A stretch of 64,000 bases of DNA. Source: Dyadobacter fermentans DSM 18053 (lineage in GTDB: Bacteria; Bacteroidota; Bacteroidia; Cytophagales; Spirosomataceae). Positions within the stretch are counted from its first letter, which is position 1, and each line of letters starts with the position of its first letter. Positions 9,659 through 18,594 of the stretch are shown here, in pieces. The stretch lies in NCBI RefSeq assembly GCF_000023125.1, contig NC_013037.1:372001-436000 (forward strand), read 5' to 3'. A program made the position numbers and the translations under genes. The notes below the pieces were generated by a model, which searched no databases, was not told where the DNA came from, and saw nothing but the letters and a program-made list of their open reading frames with translations.

Positions 9659-11170
9659 TCACGCCAGAATGTCTTTCACCAGCTTTCCATGCACGTCTGT
9701 GAGACGGAAACGCCTGCCCTGAAACTTGTAGGTGAGCCGCTCGTGGTCCACACCCATCAAATGCAGCAGCGTAGCGTGGAAGTCGTGGACGTGCACCGGG
9801 TCTTTCACGATATTGTAGCTGAAATCGTCGGTTTCGCCAAAACTGAATCCCGATTTGACGCCCGCGCCGGCCATCCACATCGTGAAGCACCGCGGATGGT
9901 GGTCGCGGCCGTAGTCGGTAGCGCTGAGCTTGCCTTGCGAATACACCGTCCGGCCGAATTCCCCGCCCCAAATCACCAGGGTATCGTCCAGCAACCCGCG
10001 GCGTTTCAGGTCCATAATGAGCGCGCCGGTGGCCTGGTCGGTGGCCTTGCATTGCTGCGCGATAGCCTTGGGCAGCCCGCCGTGCTGGTCCCAGCCCTGG
10101 TGGTAGAGCTGCACAAACTTGACGTCTTTTTCGAGCAGTTTGCGCGCCAGCAGGCAGTTGGCCGCATAGGTGCCCGGGTCGCGGCTATCGGGGCCGTAGA
10201 GTTCGAAAACTTCGTCGGGTTCCGCGGCGGTGTCCATTACTTCGGGCACGGAGGTTTGCATGCGGAAGGCCATTTCGTATTGTGCAATGCGGTTGTTGAT
10301 CTCCGGGTCGCCGTAAGCGTCGTTTTGCAGCTGGTTGAGTTTCGAAAGATAGTCCAGCATTTCCTTCCGGTCGTGGCCGTCGTAGCCTTCCGGATTGTTC
10401 AGGAACAGCACCGGGTCTTTGCCCGAACGGAACTGCACGCCCTGGTGCCGTGATTCGAGAAAGCCGTTTCCCCAAAGCCGGGCATAGAGCGGCTGGTCTT
10501 TGGGGGCATTTTTTGAAACCAATACAATGAATGTGGGCAGGTTGTTGTTGTCGGTCCCGAGCCCGTAGCTTACCCATGATCCGATGGACGGCCTGCCCGG
10601 AAGCTGGTTGCCGGTTTGGAAAAAGGTAATGGCAGGGTCGTGGTTAATGGCTTCCGAATAAATGGATTTGACAATGCAGAGGTCGTCCACCACTTTGGCG
10701 GTGTACGGCAGCAGCTCGCTCACCCAGGTGTTGGTTTTGCCGTGCTGGTTGAAACCGTAAATCGACGGGGCCATAGGCAGCGCGCTCTGGCTCGCGCTCA
10801 TGCCCGTGAGCCGCTGACCTTTCCGCACCGAATCGGGCAGGTTTTGCCCTGCCATTTTGATCAATCCGGGCTTGTAGTCGAACGTTTCGAACTGCGAAGG
10901 CCCGCCTGCCATAAACAAATACACCACGCGCTTGGCCTTGGGCGCGATATGCGGCAATGCTTTCAGGATATCGGCTTCGAGGTCCGAGGCGGTGGCGGCT
11001 TGCCGCGTGGCCGATCCGTATAGCTTATCCAGCCCGAAAAGCGAGCCGACGGCCATCGCGCCCAGCCCGAGGGATGTCTGGGTAAGAAAGCGGCGGCGGT
11101 CGAGTTTCCGGTGCAGTTCGTTGAATTCGGGCGTATGCAGGCGGAATTCGTCTTCGTGATGGTGCTGCAT
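9659..11170 (-). CDS. DUF1501 protein with twin-arginine signal
   Basis: A 503-residue protein. RRRFLTQTSLGLGAMAVGS (residues 25-43) is a Tat-type signal. The body matches DUF1501, an alkaline-phosphatase/sulfatase-fold family: FMAGGPSQFETFDYKP near the start of the domain, WDQHGGLPKAI with the metal-type Asp/His, and VIWGGEFGRT. The family is common in Planctomycetes and Bacteroidota and its reaction is not established. The gene begins 2 bp after the stop of the PSD1/cytochrome gene, so the two are one operon, an arrangement found repeatedly in both phyla. The pair probably acts in the periplasm or at the cell surface. Confidence 0.9.
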   Translation of the reverse strand: MQHHHEDEFRLHTPEFNELHRKLDRRRFLTQTSLGLGAMAVGSLFGLDKLYGSATRQAATASDLEADILKALPHIAPKAKRVVYLFMAGGPSQFETFDYKPGLIKMAGQNLPDSVRKGQRLTGMSASQSALPMAPSIYGFNQHGKTNTWVSELLPYTAKVVDDLCIVKSIYSEAINHDPAITFFQTGNQLPGRPSIGSWVSYGLGTDNNNLPTFIVLVSKNAPKDQPLYARLWGNGFLESRHQGVQFRSGKDPVLFLNNPEGYDGHDRKEMLDYLSKLNQLQNDAYGDPEINNRIAQYEMAFRMQTSVPEVMDTAAEPDEVFELYGPDSRDPGTYAANCLLARKLLEKDVKFVQLYHQGWDQHGGLPKAIAQQCKATDQATGALIMDLKRRGLLDDTLVIWGGEFGRTVYSQGKLSATDYGRDHHPRCFTMWMAGAGVKSGFSFGETDDFSYNIVKDPVHVHDFHATLLHLMGVDHERLTYKFQGRRFRLTDVHGKLVKDILA

Positions 11171-11172
11171 AA

Positions 11173-14100
11173 TTATCTTTTGGTTAGGCTGGCGTCGGAA
11201 TTGAGGATGGTACTGGCTACCACGCTGTTGGCGGCCAGCAATGCCGGGTCGAGCGTTTTGTCAGGTATATGCTGACCGGTTTGCAGCCAGCCGGCTGTTT
11301 TCTTCGGATTCTTCCTGAATTTCTCTTCCTCCACTTTCCGCAATGCAAGCAGGAGTTCCACCTCTTTACCAGGCGGCTTGCGGCCGGTGAGCTTGCGGTA
11401 GGCGGTGGTTACCGACTGCCGCGGGTCGGGAATGCGGGTCATTTGTTCGCCCAGCACGCGCATGGCTTCCACAAATGTCGGGTCGTTCAGCGTCACCAGG
11501 GCTTGTAATGGCGTGTTGGTCTTCTGGCGGCGCACCACGCAAAAGCTCCGCGAGGTAGCGTCGAACGTCGCGAGTGTCGGGTTGGGAACGGAGCGCTTGA
11601 CGATCACATACAGGCTCCGGCGATACACCGCATTGCCCGAGTCGGGGGTGTAGGTGCTGCTGTTAATCGACCATAGTCCTTCCGGTTGGTAGGGTTTTAC
11701 GCTTGCCCCGCCTATTTTCGGGTTCATTAATCCGCTTGCAATCAATGCATTATCGCGTATCATCTCGGCCGACATCCGGTTGGCAGGCCCGCGTGCGTAC
11801 AGGCGGTTCTCGGGGTCGCGCTCGTGTACTTCCCGGCTTGTGCGGGAGTCCTGGCGGTACGTGGCAGACATTACGATCAGTTTGTTCAACTTCTTCACAT
11901 CCCAGCCCGATTCACGGAACGTAACGGCCAGCCAATCGAGCAGTTCGGGGTGGGTGGGAAGCTCGCCCTGGTTGCCGAAATCTTCGGTGGTTTTGACCAG
12001 GCCGGTCCCGAAGAAGTTCTGCCAGTAGCGGTTCACAGCCACGCGGGCAGTGAGCGGGTTGTCGGCGTGGGTGAGCCATTGGGCCAGTCCGTACCGGTTT
12101 TTCGGTAAGTTTTTAGGGTATTCCAAAATGGCGGCCGGTGTGGCAGGAAACACTTTTTCGCCCAAAGCATCGTAGTTTCCCCGTTCGAGCAAATAGGCTT
12201 GCTTAGGCTCCGGCATTTCCTGCATGACCATCAGCTCGCGGACGTGCTCGGTGGAATCGGAAAGCTGCGTGCGCACATCCTGCAATGCAAGCCGCGCCTT
12301 CGCCGCCGCCGGATCTACCGCCGACAAATAATAGTTTTTCAAGGCCGCGCTTTCCGCCGCATTCAACTGTGCGGCGTTTTTTGCTGCTATGCCCGCCCAC
12401 GATGATTTACCGGCCAGTATGCCCGTTTCGAACGGCGTAAGCTCGCGGTTAAATACGACAATATCGTCCACCAAGGCATTTTTTAACCCGAAGCCCCGCC
12501 ACCAGGCGCCGATCTGTAAGCCGGGTTGGACGCTCGATTTGAACAGAATATCCTTCGTGAGCTGGTCCATCGTCGTCTCCATCGCGGCCTCCTGCCCATT
12601 GACGTAAAGCTTCAAACCGGTTGCTTTGGAAGAACCGTCGTAAGTGACGGTCAGCTGCACCCACTGGTCTTTCGGGAGCGGCTGTTTGCTGATTTTCGTG
12701 ATCGCATCCGACGGAGCGGTGTGCGCCATGTTCAGTTCCAGCCGGTCGTTTTTGAGATACAAATGATACCCGCGGAAATTATACAGGCGCTCGGCCTGGC
12801 TCTTGTGCAGGATTACGCCCTCTTTCAATGCTTTCGGAATATGTACGCGGATGCCGACGGTGAACGGTTCCGACTTGCGGAACACGCCGTTCTGGCCGAG
12901 GTCCAGGTACACGTCGCCGTCGAGCCGCAGCGCCGTGGCGCCCTGTTCGGTTGCAAATACGGGGTCACCGCCCGGCGAGCCGGCTTCGCGTTTCATGATC
13001 CCTGTTTGTTTGGCATTCAACGCATTGCGCAGCGAGCCTTTTTCGAAGGTGTAATGTGCCTGTAAGCCTGCTTTGGGCAGGGGCTCTTTGCCCAGGTATT
13101 GATGGCCGCCCGCGTCGATCCATTGTTTGAAACCGCTGTCCGCATTGCGTTGCGTGGCCGCCAGGTTTTGTTCTTCTCTTGTTATTTTGGATTGGATGAA
13201 TTTCAAAGTCTGCTCCTGGGCGGGCGTGGGCAGGAGCATGGTCGGGGTAGGCAGTGCATCGTCCCAGGAGATTTGTCCGGCTTCTTTCACATTATTGAAG
13301 AAGCTGTATAATTCATAATAGTTTTTCTGCGACACCGGGTCGTATTTGTGGTCGTGGCATTTGGCGCAGCCTACCGAAAGCCCCAGGAAAGCGTCGCCGA
13401 ATGTGTTGGTGCGGTCCACCACATATTCCGTCTGAAATTCCTCCTCTATAATGCCGCCTTCCATGTTTTGCTGGTGGTTGCGGTTGAAGGCGGTCGCAAT
13501 GCGCATTTCCTTCGTCGGGTTGGGCATGAGGTCGCCGGCGAGCTGCCAGTGGACGAACTGGTCGTAATGCATGTTTTGGTTGAATGCCTGGATCACCCAG
13601 TCGCGGTAGGGCGACATGTCCCGCAGCCTGTCGACCGTGTAGCCGTGCGAATCCGCAAAACGGGCGAGATCGAGCCAGTCGATGGCCATTTTCTCACCAT
13701 AATGCGGCGAAGCGAGCAGCCTGTCGACCTGCTTTTCATAGGCATTGGCCGATTGATCTTTCAAAAATGCATCGGTTTCGGCCAGGGTGGGTGGGAGGCC
13801 GGTCAGGTCGAGCGACACGCGCCGCAGCAAAATCTCTTTTTCGGCCTGCGCGGAAGGTTGGAGCTTTTCCTCTTCCAGCTTTTGGAATACAAAATGGTCG
13901 ATCGGATTGATCGCCCGGTTATCATGTGCTGTTTCGGGGACGCCGGGTTTTTCGGGCTTCACGAATGCCCAATGCGGTTTGTACTCAGCTCCCTCGTCGA
14001 TCCAACGGATCAGGATCGCTTTTTCCCGCGCCGAAAGGCTCAGGTGCGATTCAGGTGTGGGCATTACGTAATCGGGGTCGGAAGATATGATGCGATGAAA

Positions 14101-14397
14101 AAACTCGCTATCGGCCAGATCGCCCGGGTCGATCGCCGTCCTTCCAGAGTTCTTGGCAACCTTTTTAAATGCCGTTTCGGCCAGATCCAGGCGCAGGCCT
14201 CCTTTTTGCTTGGCTTTATCGGGGCCGTGGCATGCAAAACATTTATCGGAAAGTACGGGTTTTACGTGCTGGTTGTAGTCCAGCTTATCGGGCAGCTCCT
14301 TCATTGCAACCTCCACATCCTCGGGCAGTTCGGGGGAACAAGAGAAGAAATGCCCGGCGATTAACGCCCACAGAAAGAAAACTTTAACATTTTTCAT
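11173..14397 (-). CDS. Planctomycete-type cytochrome c/DUF1549/LamG/DUF1553 lipoprotein
   Basis: A 1074-residue protein with a short hydrophobic leader ending in FFSC (Cys20), probably a lipoprotein. Domains in order: a planctomycete-type cytochrome c domain with heme motif CFACH (53-57); DUF1549 (about 150-360), which contains a second CAKCH motif; a concanavalin/LamG-like domain (about 450-650, with WVQLTVTYDGSS and GLKLYVNGQEA); and DUF1553 (about 760-1040, with FGTGLVKTTEDFGNQGELP). Such proteins are always found beside DUF1501 partners. The heme motifs imply a redox role and the LamG domain suggests glycan binding. The exact reaction is unknown. Confidence 0.92.
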   Translation of the reverse strand: MKNVKVFFLWALIAGHFFSCSPELPEDVEVAMKELPDKLDYNQHVKPVLSDKCFACHGPDKAKQKGGLRLDLAETAFKKVAKNSGRTAIDPGDLADSEFFHRIISSDPDYVMPTPESHLSLSAREKAILIRWIDEGAEYKPHWAFVKPEKPGVPETAHDNRAINPIDHFVFQKLEEEKLQPSAQAEKEILLRRVSLDLTGLPPTLAETDAFLKDQSANAYEKQVDRLLASPHYGEKMAIDWLDLARFADSHGYTVDRLRDMSPYRDWVIQAFNQNMHYDQFVHWQLAGDLMPNPTKEMRIATAFNRNHQQNMEGGIIEEEFQTEYVVDRTNTFGDAFLGLSVGCAKCHDHKYDPVSQKNYYELYSFFNNVKEAGQISWDDALPTPTMLLPTPAQEQTLKFIQSKITREEQNLAATQRNADSGFKQWIDAGGHQYLGKEPLPKAGLQAHYTFEKGSLRNALNAKQTGIMKREAGSPGGDPVFATEQGATALRLDGDVYLDLGQNGVFRKSEPFTVGIRVHIPKALKEGVILHKSQAERLYNFRGYHLYLKNDRLELNMAHTAPSDAITKISKQPLPKDQWVQLTVTYDGSSKATGLKLYVNGQEAAMETTMDQLTKDILFKSSVQPGLQIGAWWRGFGLKNALVDDIVVFNRELTPFETGILAGKSSWAGIAAKNAAQLNAAESAALKNYYLSAVDPAAAKARLALQDVRTQLSDSTEHVRELMVMQEMPEPKQAYLLERGNYDALGEKVFPATPAAILEYPKNLPKNRYGLAQWLTHADNPLTARVAVNRYWQNFFGTGLVKTTEDFGNQGELPTHPELLDWLAVTFRESGWDVKKLNKLIVMSATYRQDSRTSREVHERDPENRLYARGPANRMSAEMIRDNALIASGLMNPKIGGASVKPYQPEGLWSINSSTYTPDSGNAVYRRSLYVIVKRSVPNPTLATFDATSRSFCVVRRQKTNTPLQALVTLNDPTFVEAMRVLGEQMTRIPDPRQSVTTAYRKLTGRKPPGKEVELLLALRKVEEEKFRKNPKKTAGWLQTGQHIPDKTLDPALLAANSVVASTILNSDASLTKR

Positions 14398-14547
14398 ACA
14401 ACCCGTAAAGCCCGCCCCGCTGAAAATATAATTTAATAATTGTTAAAAATAGTACAAAACGGCGGGAAAGCCCGGGTTGCGGGGATAATTGTCCTGAAAA
14501 TCAGTGGGAAATAGAAGTAGTAGAGGAACGTGGGGAGTTGAGTAATC

Positions 14548-14571
14548 GCAGCAGTAGGTGGCTACTGCTGC
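14548..14571. terminator. Perfect 10-bp hairpin at a gene end
   Basis: GCAGCAGTAG (14548-14557) pairs perfectly with CTACTGCTGC (14562-14571) across a GTGG loop. The stop codon of the 77-residue gene lies in the stem. There is no T-run on either strand, so termination is only a guess. Confidence 0.45.
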
Positions 14572-14795
14572 TGTCGCTTTGAGAAAGCGCTCTGGTTGTT
14601 GCGGATGGACACGCGAATGTCCTCGATCTGATGGTGGTGGAGCCAGCGCTCGAAGTCCGGCGCATGCTCGGGCTGATAGTGAATAATGATTCCGCTTCTC
14701 AGCATCAGGGTAAAAGTGGTGTACGCCTGCAGAAATTTGCAGATCTCGCTGGGCTGATATTCAAAGCCGGCGAAAGAGGAATTGTTTAAAGGCAT
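14562..14795 (-). CDS. Small hypothetical protein, 77 residues
   Basis: The gene is not recognised. The ATG at 14795 opens a 77-residue frame with plausible codon use and an amphipathic composition: an aromatic N-terminal half (FAGFEYQPSEICKFLQAY), a strand-like core (TLMLRSGIIIHYQPEH) and a basic C-terminus (KRQQQ). Cysteine, histidine and tryptophan are scattered without a metal motif. It is isolated between the promoter side of the cytochrome gene and a divergent metallopeptidase. The stop sits in a perfect hairpin. It could be a real small cytosolic protein; a chance frame is not excluded. Confidence 0.5.
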   Translation of the reverse strand: MPLNNSSFAGFEYQPSEICKFLQAYTTFTLMLRSGIIIHYQPEHAPDFERWLHHHQIEDIRVSIRNNQSAFSKRQQQ

Positions 14796-15101
14796 AGGCT
14801 GGATTTAATCAAAGTAACTCAAGGTGCCTAAAATTAGTATATCGTAATTTGGACGAAGAATTTATTGAGCCATGTTTTGGAATTACTTATTTAACGGTTT
14901 TAAAAGTTATTGTAAGGACTAAATGCGTTACAGGAAGTACAAAGGAGCGCCGCCAAACGCCATCAATGGAGCGCCGCGAAACCTTTGTAAAATTAAAGCG
15001 GTGCTCCCGTTTTCATGCCTGGCATTATTTCTATATTTGAGTGGGACAGGGTCGGAATGCCGGTCCGCAAAAAGTTTTGGTTTAACCTAAAATACATCAA
15101 T
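14796..15101. other. Intergenic region, 306 bp, divergent promoters expected
   Basis: It separates a minus-strand small gene from the plus-strand metallopeptidase. AT-rich in the left part (14850-14925). Apart from a promoter-like TATATTTG at 15032 I see no gene, repeat or conserved structure. Confidence 0.5.
15032..15039 (+). promoter_or_regulatory. Candidate -7 element (TATATTTG)
   Basis: It matches the Bacteroidota primary-sigma consensus TAnnTTTG exactly and lies 62 bp before the metallopeptidase ATG. No clear TTG sits at the -33 distance, so confidence is limited. Confidence 0.4.
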
Positions 15102-15947
15102 ATGCGTTGGCAGGATTTACGCAGAAGCAGTAACGTCGAGGACCGCCGCGGCATGTCGGGCGGAGGCAAAGTGGCACTCGGCGGCATTGGAGTGATCATC
15201 GTGGTCGCCATCGGATTGCTGACGGGGCAGGACCCGCAGGAAATTCTTTCCAATATCCAGGGCGCACAAACCGAACAGGCCGAGACGCGTCCTCCGGGCC
15301 CGCGGCCCGACGACAAAACGGCAGATTTCGTGTCGGCCGTGCTGGGCAGTACCGAAGACGTATGGACGCAGATTTATGCGCAAAACAATGCCGAATACGA
15401 GAAGCCGGTGTTGCAAATGTTCTCCAACGCCACGCAGAGCGCCTGCGGTGGCGCTTCTTCGGCCATGGGCCCGTTCTACTGCCCGGCCGATCAGAAAGTA
15501 TATATCGATCTCACGTTTTGCGACGAGCTGCGCGACCGGTTTAATGCCCCGGGCGAATTTGCCGTGGCCTATGTAGTGGCGCACGAGGTGGGGCACCATG
15601 TGCAGAACCTGATGGGCATTTCCCGGCAGGTGCAGGAACAGCGCGGCCGGCTGAGTGAAGCCGAGTACAACAAGCTTTCGGTAAAACTGGAATTGCAGGC
15701 CGATTTCCTCGCCGGTGTATGGGCCAACCACGCCAACCGGATGGAGAATATCCTCGAACCGGGCGATCTGGAAGCCGCCCTGACGGCCGCCAATGCGATC
15801 GGCGATGACAAATTGCAGAAAGAATCGCAGGGCTATGTGGTTCCCGATGCATTCACGCACGGCACTTCCGAGCAGCGGATGTACTGGTTTAAGAAGGGTT
15901 ACGAAACCGGCGACCTGAACCAGGGGCGCTACCAGGACATCCGGTAG
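15102..15947 (+). CDS. Neutral zinc metallopeptidase, YpfJ family
   Basis: The ATG at 15102 gives a 281-residue protein beginning MRWQDLRRSSNVEDRRG, the invariant opening of this family, which is why it is preferred to an in-frame ATG 87 bp upstream. One transmembrane segment follows (about 22-42, GGIGVIIVVAIGLL). The zinc site HEVGHH (HExxH type) is in VVAHEVGHHVQNLMGI, and the third ligand is probably the Glu in ELQADFLAGVWAN. The C-terminal part with HGTSEQRMYWFKKGYETGD is also typical. These are membrane-anchored predicted proteases of unknown substrate. It is a single-gene unit with a promoter-like element about 60 bp upstream. Confidence 0.92.
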   Translation: MRWQDLRRSSNVEDRRGMSGGGKVALGGIGVIIVVAIGLLTGQDPQEILSNIQGAQTEQAETRPPGPRPDDKTADFVSAVLGSTEDVWTQIYAQNNAEYEKPVLQMFSNATQSACGGASSAMGPFYCPADQKVYIDLTFCDELRDRFNAPGEFAVAYVVAHEVGHHVQNLMGISRQVQEQRGRLSEAEYNKLSVKLELQADFLAGVWANHANRMENILEPGDLEAALTAANAIGDDKLQKESQGYVVPDAFTHGTSEQRMYWFKKGYETGDLNQGRYQDIR

Positions 15948-15996
15948 CCGCATTCATGGCCGGCAGCGGGTAAGCCGGGAGGAGACGCCCGGTCCG

Positions 15997-16227
15997 CTAC
16001 GCGCTGTGTTCGTCCTTGGTACCTTTCAGCAGCGCGTAGATCGCCATGGCATGTCCCTGGCCGAGGTCGAAGTCTGTTTTCAGCCATTGCACGATATCGC
16101 CAGCCTTCGTGCTGCCTTTTAATTGCCCTCCGGCGGTGAAGCCTTTTTCTTCGGCGAGTTTCCGGAAATCATCGGGACCTTTGCCGGTTTTAGCGAGAAT
16201 TGTTTTGAGGTAGCCCTGAAACGACAT
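15997..16227 (-). CDS. DUF4287 domain protein
   Basis: The ATG at 16227 gives a 76-residue protein starting MSFQGYLKTILAKTGK, a common opening of the DUF4287 family; a longer in-frame extension upstream has no family support. The region AGDIVQWLKTDFDLGQGHAMAIYALLK is the conserved helix-turn block. The function is unknown; the domain is often found alone or with a DUF5655 domain. A TATCTTTG promoter-like element lies about 60 bp upstream on the minus strand. It is convergent with the metallopeptidase gene. Confidence 0.85.
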   Translation of the reverse strand: MSFQGYLKTILAKTGKGPDDFRKLAEEKGFTAGGQLKGSTKAGDIVQWLKTDFDLGQGHAMAIYALLKGTKDEHSA

Positions 16228-16288
16228 GTTGTTTTGTGGTTTTGTTTGGATTTTATCCTGAAAATATAGGGTGTATTTGGGGTTGCTG

Positions 16289-16296
16289 CAAAGATA
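16289..16296 (-). promoter_or_regulatory. Candidate -7 element (TATCTTTG on minus strand)
   Basis: An exact match to TAnnTTTG, 62 bp upstream of the DUF4287 start. No good TTG is found about 20 bp further upstream. Confidence 0.35.
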
Positions 16297-16355
16297 CACT
16301 TGATTTAAGAACCATTGTAGTATAATTTGCATACGGATTTTTTTACGCCCGTTTG

Positions 16356-16736
16356 ATGCCCTATCAGAATATCCTTCTCATCGATGACGATGAAGACGAT
16401 CAGGAGATTTTCCTGACGGCGCTGGAATGTACTTCGAAGCCTGTACACTGTACCGTGGTGGACAGTGCCAAGAAGGCATTAAACCAGATTGTGAAGGGAG
16501 AGCTGGAAGCCGATCTGATTTTCCTCGACCTTAATATGCCGTTGATGAATGGGCAGCAGTTTTTGGCAGAAATAAAAAAAGACGAAAATCTCCGCAAAAT
16601 TCCGGTCGTGATCCTGTCCACTTCATCCAATTCTGCCACGGTAGAGCAGGTAAAGCAATTGGGCGCGCGCCACTTTTTTACCAAACCGGGCCGTTTCGAG
16701 GACCTGGTCGCAATTCTCAACAAGATCCTGGCGTAA
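16356..16736 (+). CDS. Single-domain response regulator (CheY-like, Rcp1 type)
   Basis: A 126-residue stand-alone receiver from the ATG at 16356. The acidic pocket is in LLIDDDEDDQEIF, the phosphoacceptor Asp is in LIFLDLNMPLMNG, the conserved Ser/Thr is in VVILSTSS and the conserved Lys is in FFTKPGRF. The DDDEDDQEIF opening is typical of the small receivers that pair with phytochrome-like or PAS kinases in Bacteroidota and cyanobacteria. The PAS histidine kinase begins 53 bp downstream on the same strand and is the obvious partner. With no output domain it probably works in a phosphorelay or by protein contact. Confidence 0.94.
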   Translation: MPYQNILLIDDDEDDQEIFLTALECTSKPVHCTVVDSAKKALNQIVKGELEADLIFLDLNMPLMNGQQFLAEIKKDENLRKIPVVILSTSSNSATVEQVKQLGARHFFTKPGRFEDLVAILNKILA

Positions 16737-16789
16737 CAGTACCCCGCTGGCGCGATTATAGTGTTGGTTTCGTATATTCATGAACTCAT

Positions 16790-18496
16790 ATGGATTTACG
16801 TAGCCCCGCAAACGATCAGTTTTTTCATTTCATTCAGGGTGGCGGCGAAATGGGTGCCCTGACGAGGGCTTTCGATTGGTCGGCCACGGCAATCGGGCCG
16901 CCGGAGCAATGGCAGCAAAGCCTGCGTACTACACTCGGCATCGTGCTGAACTCCGCATTTCCGATGTTCCTCTTCTGGGGCGATGAGCTCATCTGCTTTT
17001 ATAATGACGCATTCAGGCCCAGCCTCGGTGCCGAAGGCAAACATCCCGCGCTGGGCAAACGCGGCAGGGAAGTGTGGCCTGAAATCTGGGATTTTATCGG
17101 GCCATTGCTCGGCCGGGTGATGAGCAGCGGAGAGCCCGTCTGGTTTGAGGACCAGCTCGTGCCGTTTTTCAGGAATGGCAGGGTGGAGGATATTTACTGG
17201 ACGTTCAGTTACAGCCCGGTTTACGACGATTCGGGGAAGATCAACGGGGTGTTCGTTACCTGCACCGAAACCACGCAGAAAGTGCTCATGTACAACCGCC
17301 TGCACGACTCCGAGCGGCGCTTTCAAAACCTCGTTACGGACGCAACGGTGGGGATAATCGTACTCATGGGCACGGACATGGTCGTGGAGATTGTCAACGA
17401 TGCCTACGGCCAGGTGATCGACCGCTCCCGCGAGGAACTGCTTGATAAGCCTTTTTTTTCGGTGGTACCGGAAACCGAGCCGCATTTCCGGAACATCGTC
17501 GAGGGGGTAATGCGGACCGGAGAACCGCTCTACCTGTACGATCATCCCTATTTTGTATATGTTAATGGAGAGAAAAAAGAAGGTTATCTGAACCTGGTGT
17601 ATCAGCCTTACCGTGGCGACGATGGCCGCATTCAGGGGGTGATGGTTCTTTGCCAGGAGGTCACGGAACTGGTGCTCGCCAAATTACGCACCGAACAGAC
17701 CGTGACCGACCGCACACGGGAGCTCGCTACCGCCAACCGCCATTTGCAGCGCTCGAATGCCGAGCTGGCGCAGTTTGCCTACATCGCTTCGCACGACCTT
17801 CAGGAGCCCATCCGGAAGGTCGCGACATTTGCCCAGCTGCTTGAAGGCGCATTGGGCGAGACGACCGAGCGCCAGCGGAATTACCTTGATAAGATCAAAA
17901 ATGCCTCTGCGCGGATGATGCTATTGATCCGCGATGTGCTCACATTTTCGCAGCTGTCACGGGATACCGACCTGGTGCGGGAAACCGATCTGGGCGTGGT
18001 GCTGGACAATGTTGTGGACGATCTCGAACTGCTGATCGACCAGAAGCACGCAACCGTGAGTTACGAGAACCTTCCGGTGGTGGAGGCCGTTCCGCTGCAA
18101 ATGTCTCAGCTGTTTGGGAACCTCATTTCCAATGCCTTGAAATTCACCAGGGCCGATCGCGACCCGGTCATCCGCATTACGGCAAAACTGCTCGACAGGC
18201 AAGAGTTACGTTCGTACCCGATGCTCGATACCCGTTGCGCCTATCACCATTTGCAGGTGAGCGACAATGGTATTGGATTCGACCAGAGCTACGCCGAGCA
18301 GATATTCGAGATTTTCCAGCGACTGCACGGGAAAAAGGACTTCGAAGGGACGGGCATTGGGCTGGCCATGTGCAAGAAGATCCTGCAAAACCATCACGGC
18401 CTTATTTTCGCCACTTCGGGAGAAGGAGAGGGCGCCACTTTCCATATGCTCATCCCTGAAAATCAGTCTTGTTTCGCGGATTCGTCGATACTTTAA
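16790..18496 (+). CDS. PAS-domain sensor histidine kinase
   Basis: A 568-residue cytosolic kinase without transmembrane segments. Residues about 30-165 form an N-terminal PAS-like sensor (FDWSATAIGPPEQWQQSLR is a conserved opening), and residues about 180-300 form a second PAS domain. A short coiled coil leads into the HisKA box AQFAYIASHDLQEPIRK with the phosphoacceptor His. The HATPase domain shows LFGNLISNALKFT (N box), DNGIGFD (G1) and GTGIGLAMCKKIL (G2). SHDLQEPIRK-type kinases are often called phytochrome-like. Co-orientation with the small receiver 53 bp upstream suggests a two-component pair. The signal is unknown. Confidence 0.93.
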   Translation: MDLRSPANDQFFHFIQGGGEMGALTRAFDWSATAIGPPEQWQQSLRTTLGIVLNSAFPMFLFWGDELICFYNDAFRPSLGAEGKHPALGKRGREVWPEIWDFIGPLLGRVMSSGEPVWFEDQLVPFFRNGRVEDIYWTFSYSPVYDDSGKINGVFVTCTETTQKVLMYNRLHDSERRFQNLVTDATVGIIVLMGTDMVVEIVNDAYGQVIDRSREELLDKPFFSVVPETEPHFRNIVEGVMRTGEPLYLYDHPYFVYVNGEKKEGYLNLVYQPYRGDDGRIQGVMVLCQEVTELVLAKLRTEQTVTDRTRELATANRHLQRSNAELAQFAYIASHDLQEPIRKVATFAQLLEGALGETTERQRNYLDKIKNASARMMLLIRDVLTFSQLSRDTDLVRETDLGVVLDNVVDDLELLIDQKHATVSYENLPVVEAVPLQMSQLFGNLISNALKFTRADRDPVIRITAKLLDRQELRSYPMLDTRCAYHHLQVSDNGIGFDQSYAEQIFEIFQRLHGKKDFEGTGIGLAMCKKILQNHHGLIFATSGEGEGATFHMLIPENQSCFADSSIL

Positions 18497-18594
18497 CCCA
18501 AGTGGTCGATTTCCTGCGCGCATTAAAAGTAAACGCCAGTATACGTATTTTGATTTCGCCTTTAAAGAATATTTAATCTTTAAATTCTACCAAT

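Noticed and set aside
13348..14364. Open frame of 338 codons on the plus strand over the cytochrome gene
   Set aside because: It is a shadow of the PSD1/cytochrome gene, which has heme motifs and family blocks in the minus-strand frame.
14849..15040. Short open frame of 63 codons ahead of the metallopeptidase
   Set aside because: It overlaps the promoter-like element, has no family resemblance and its composition is unlike neighbouring genes.
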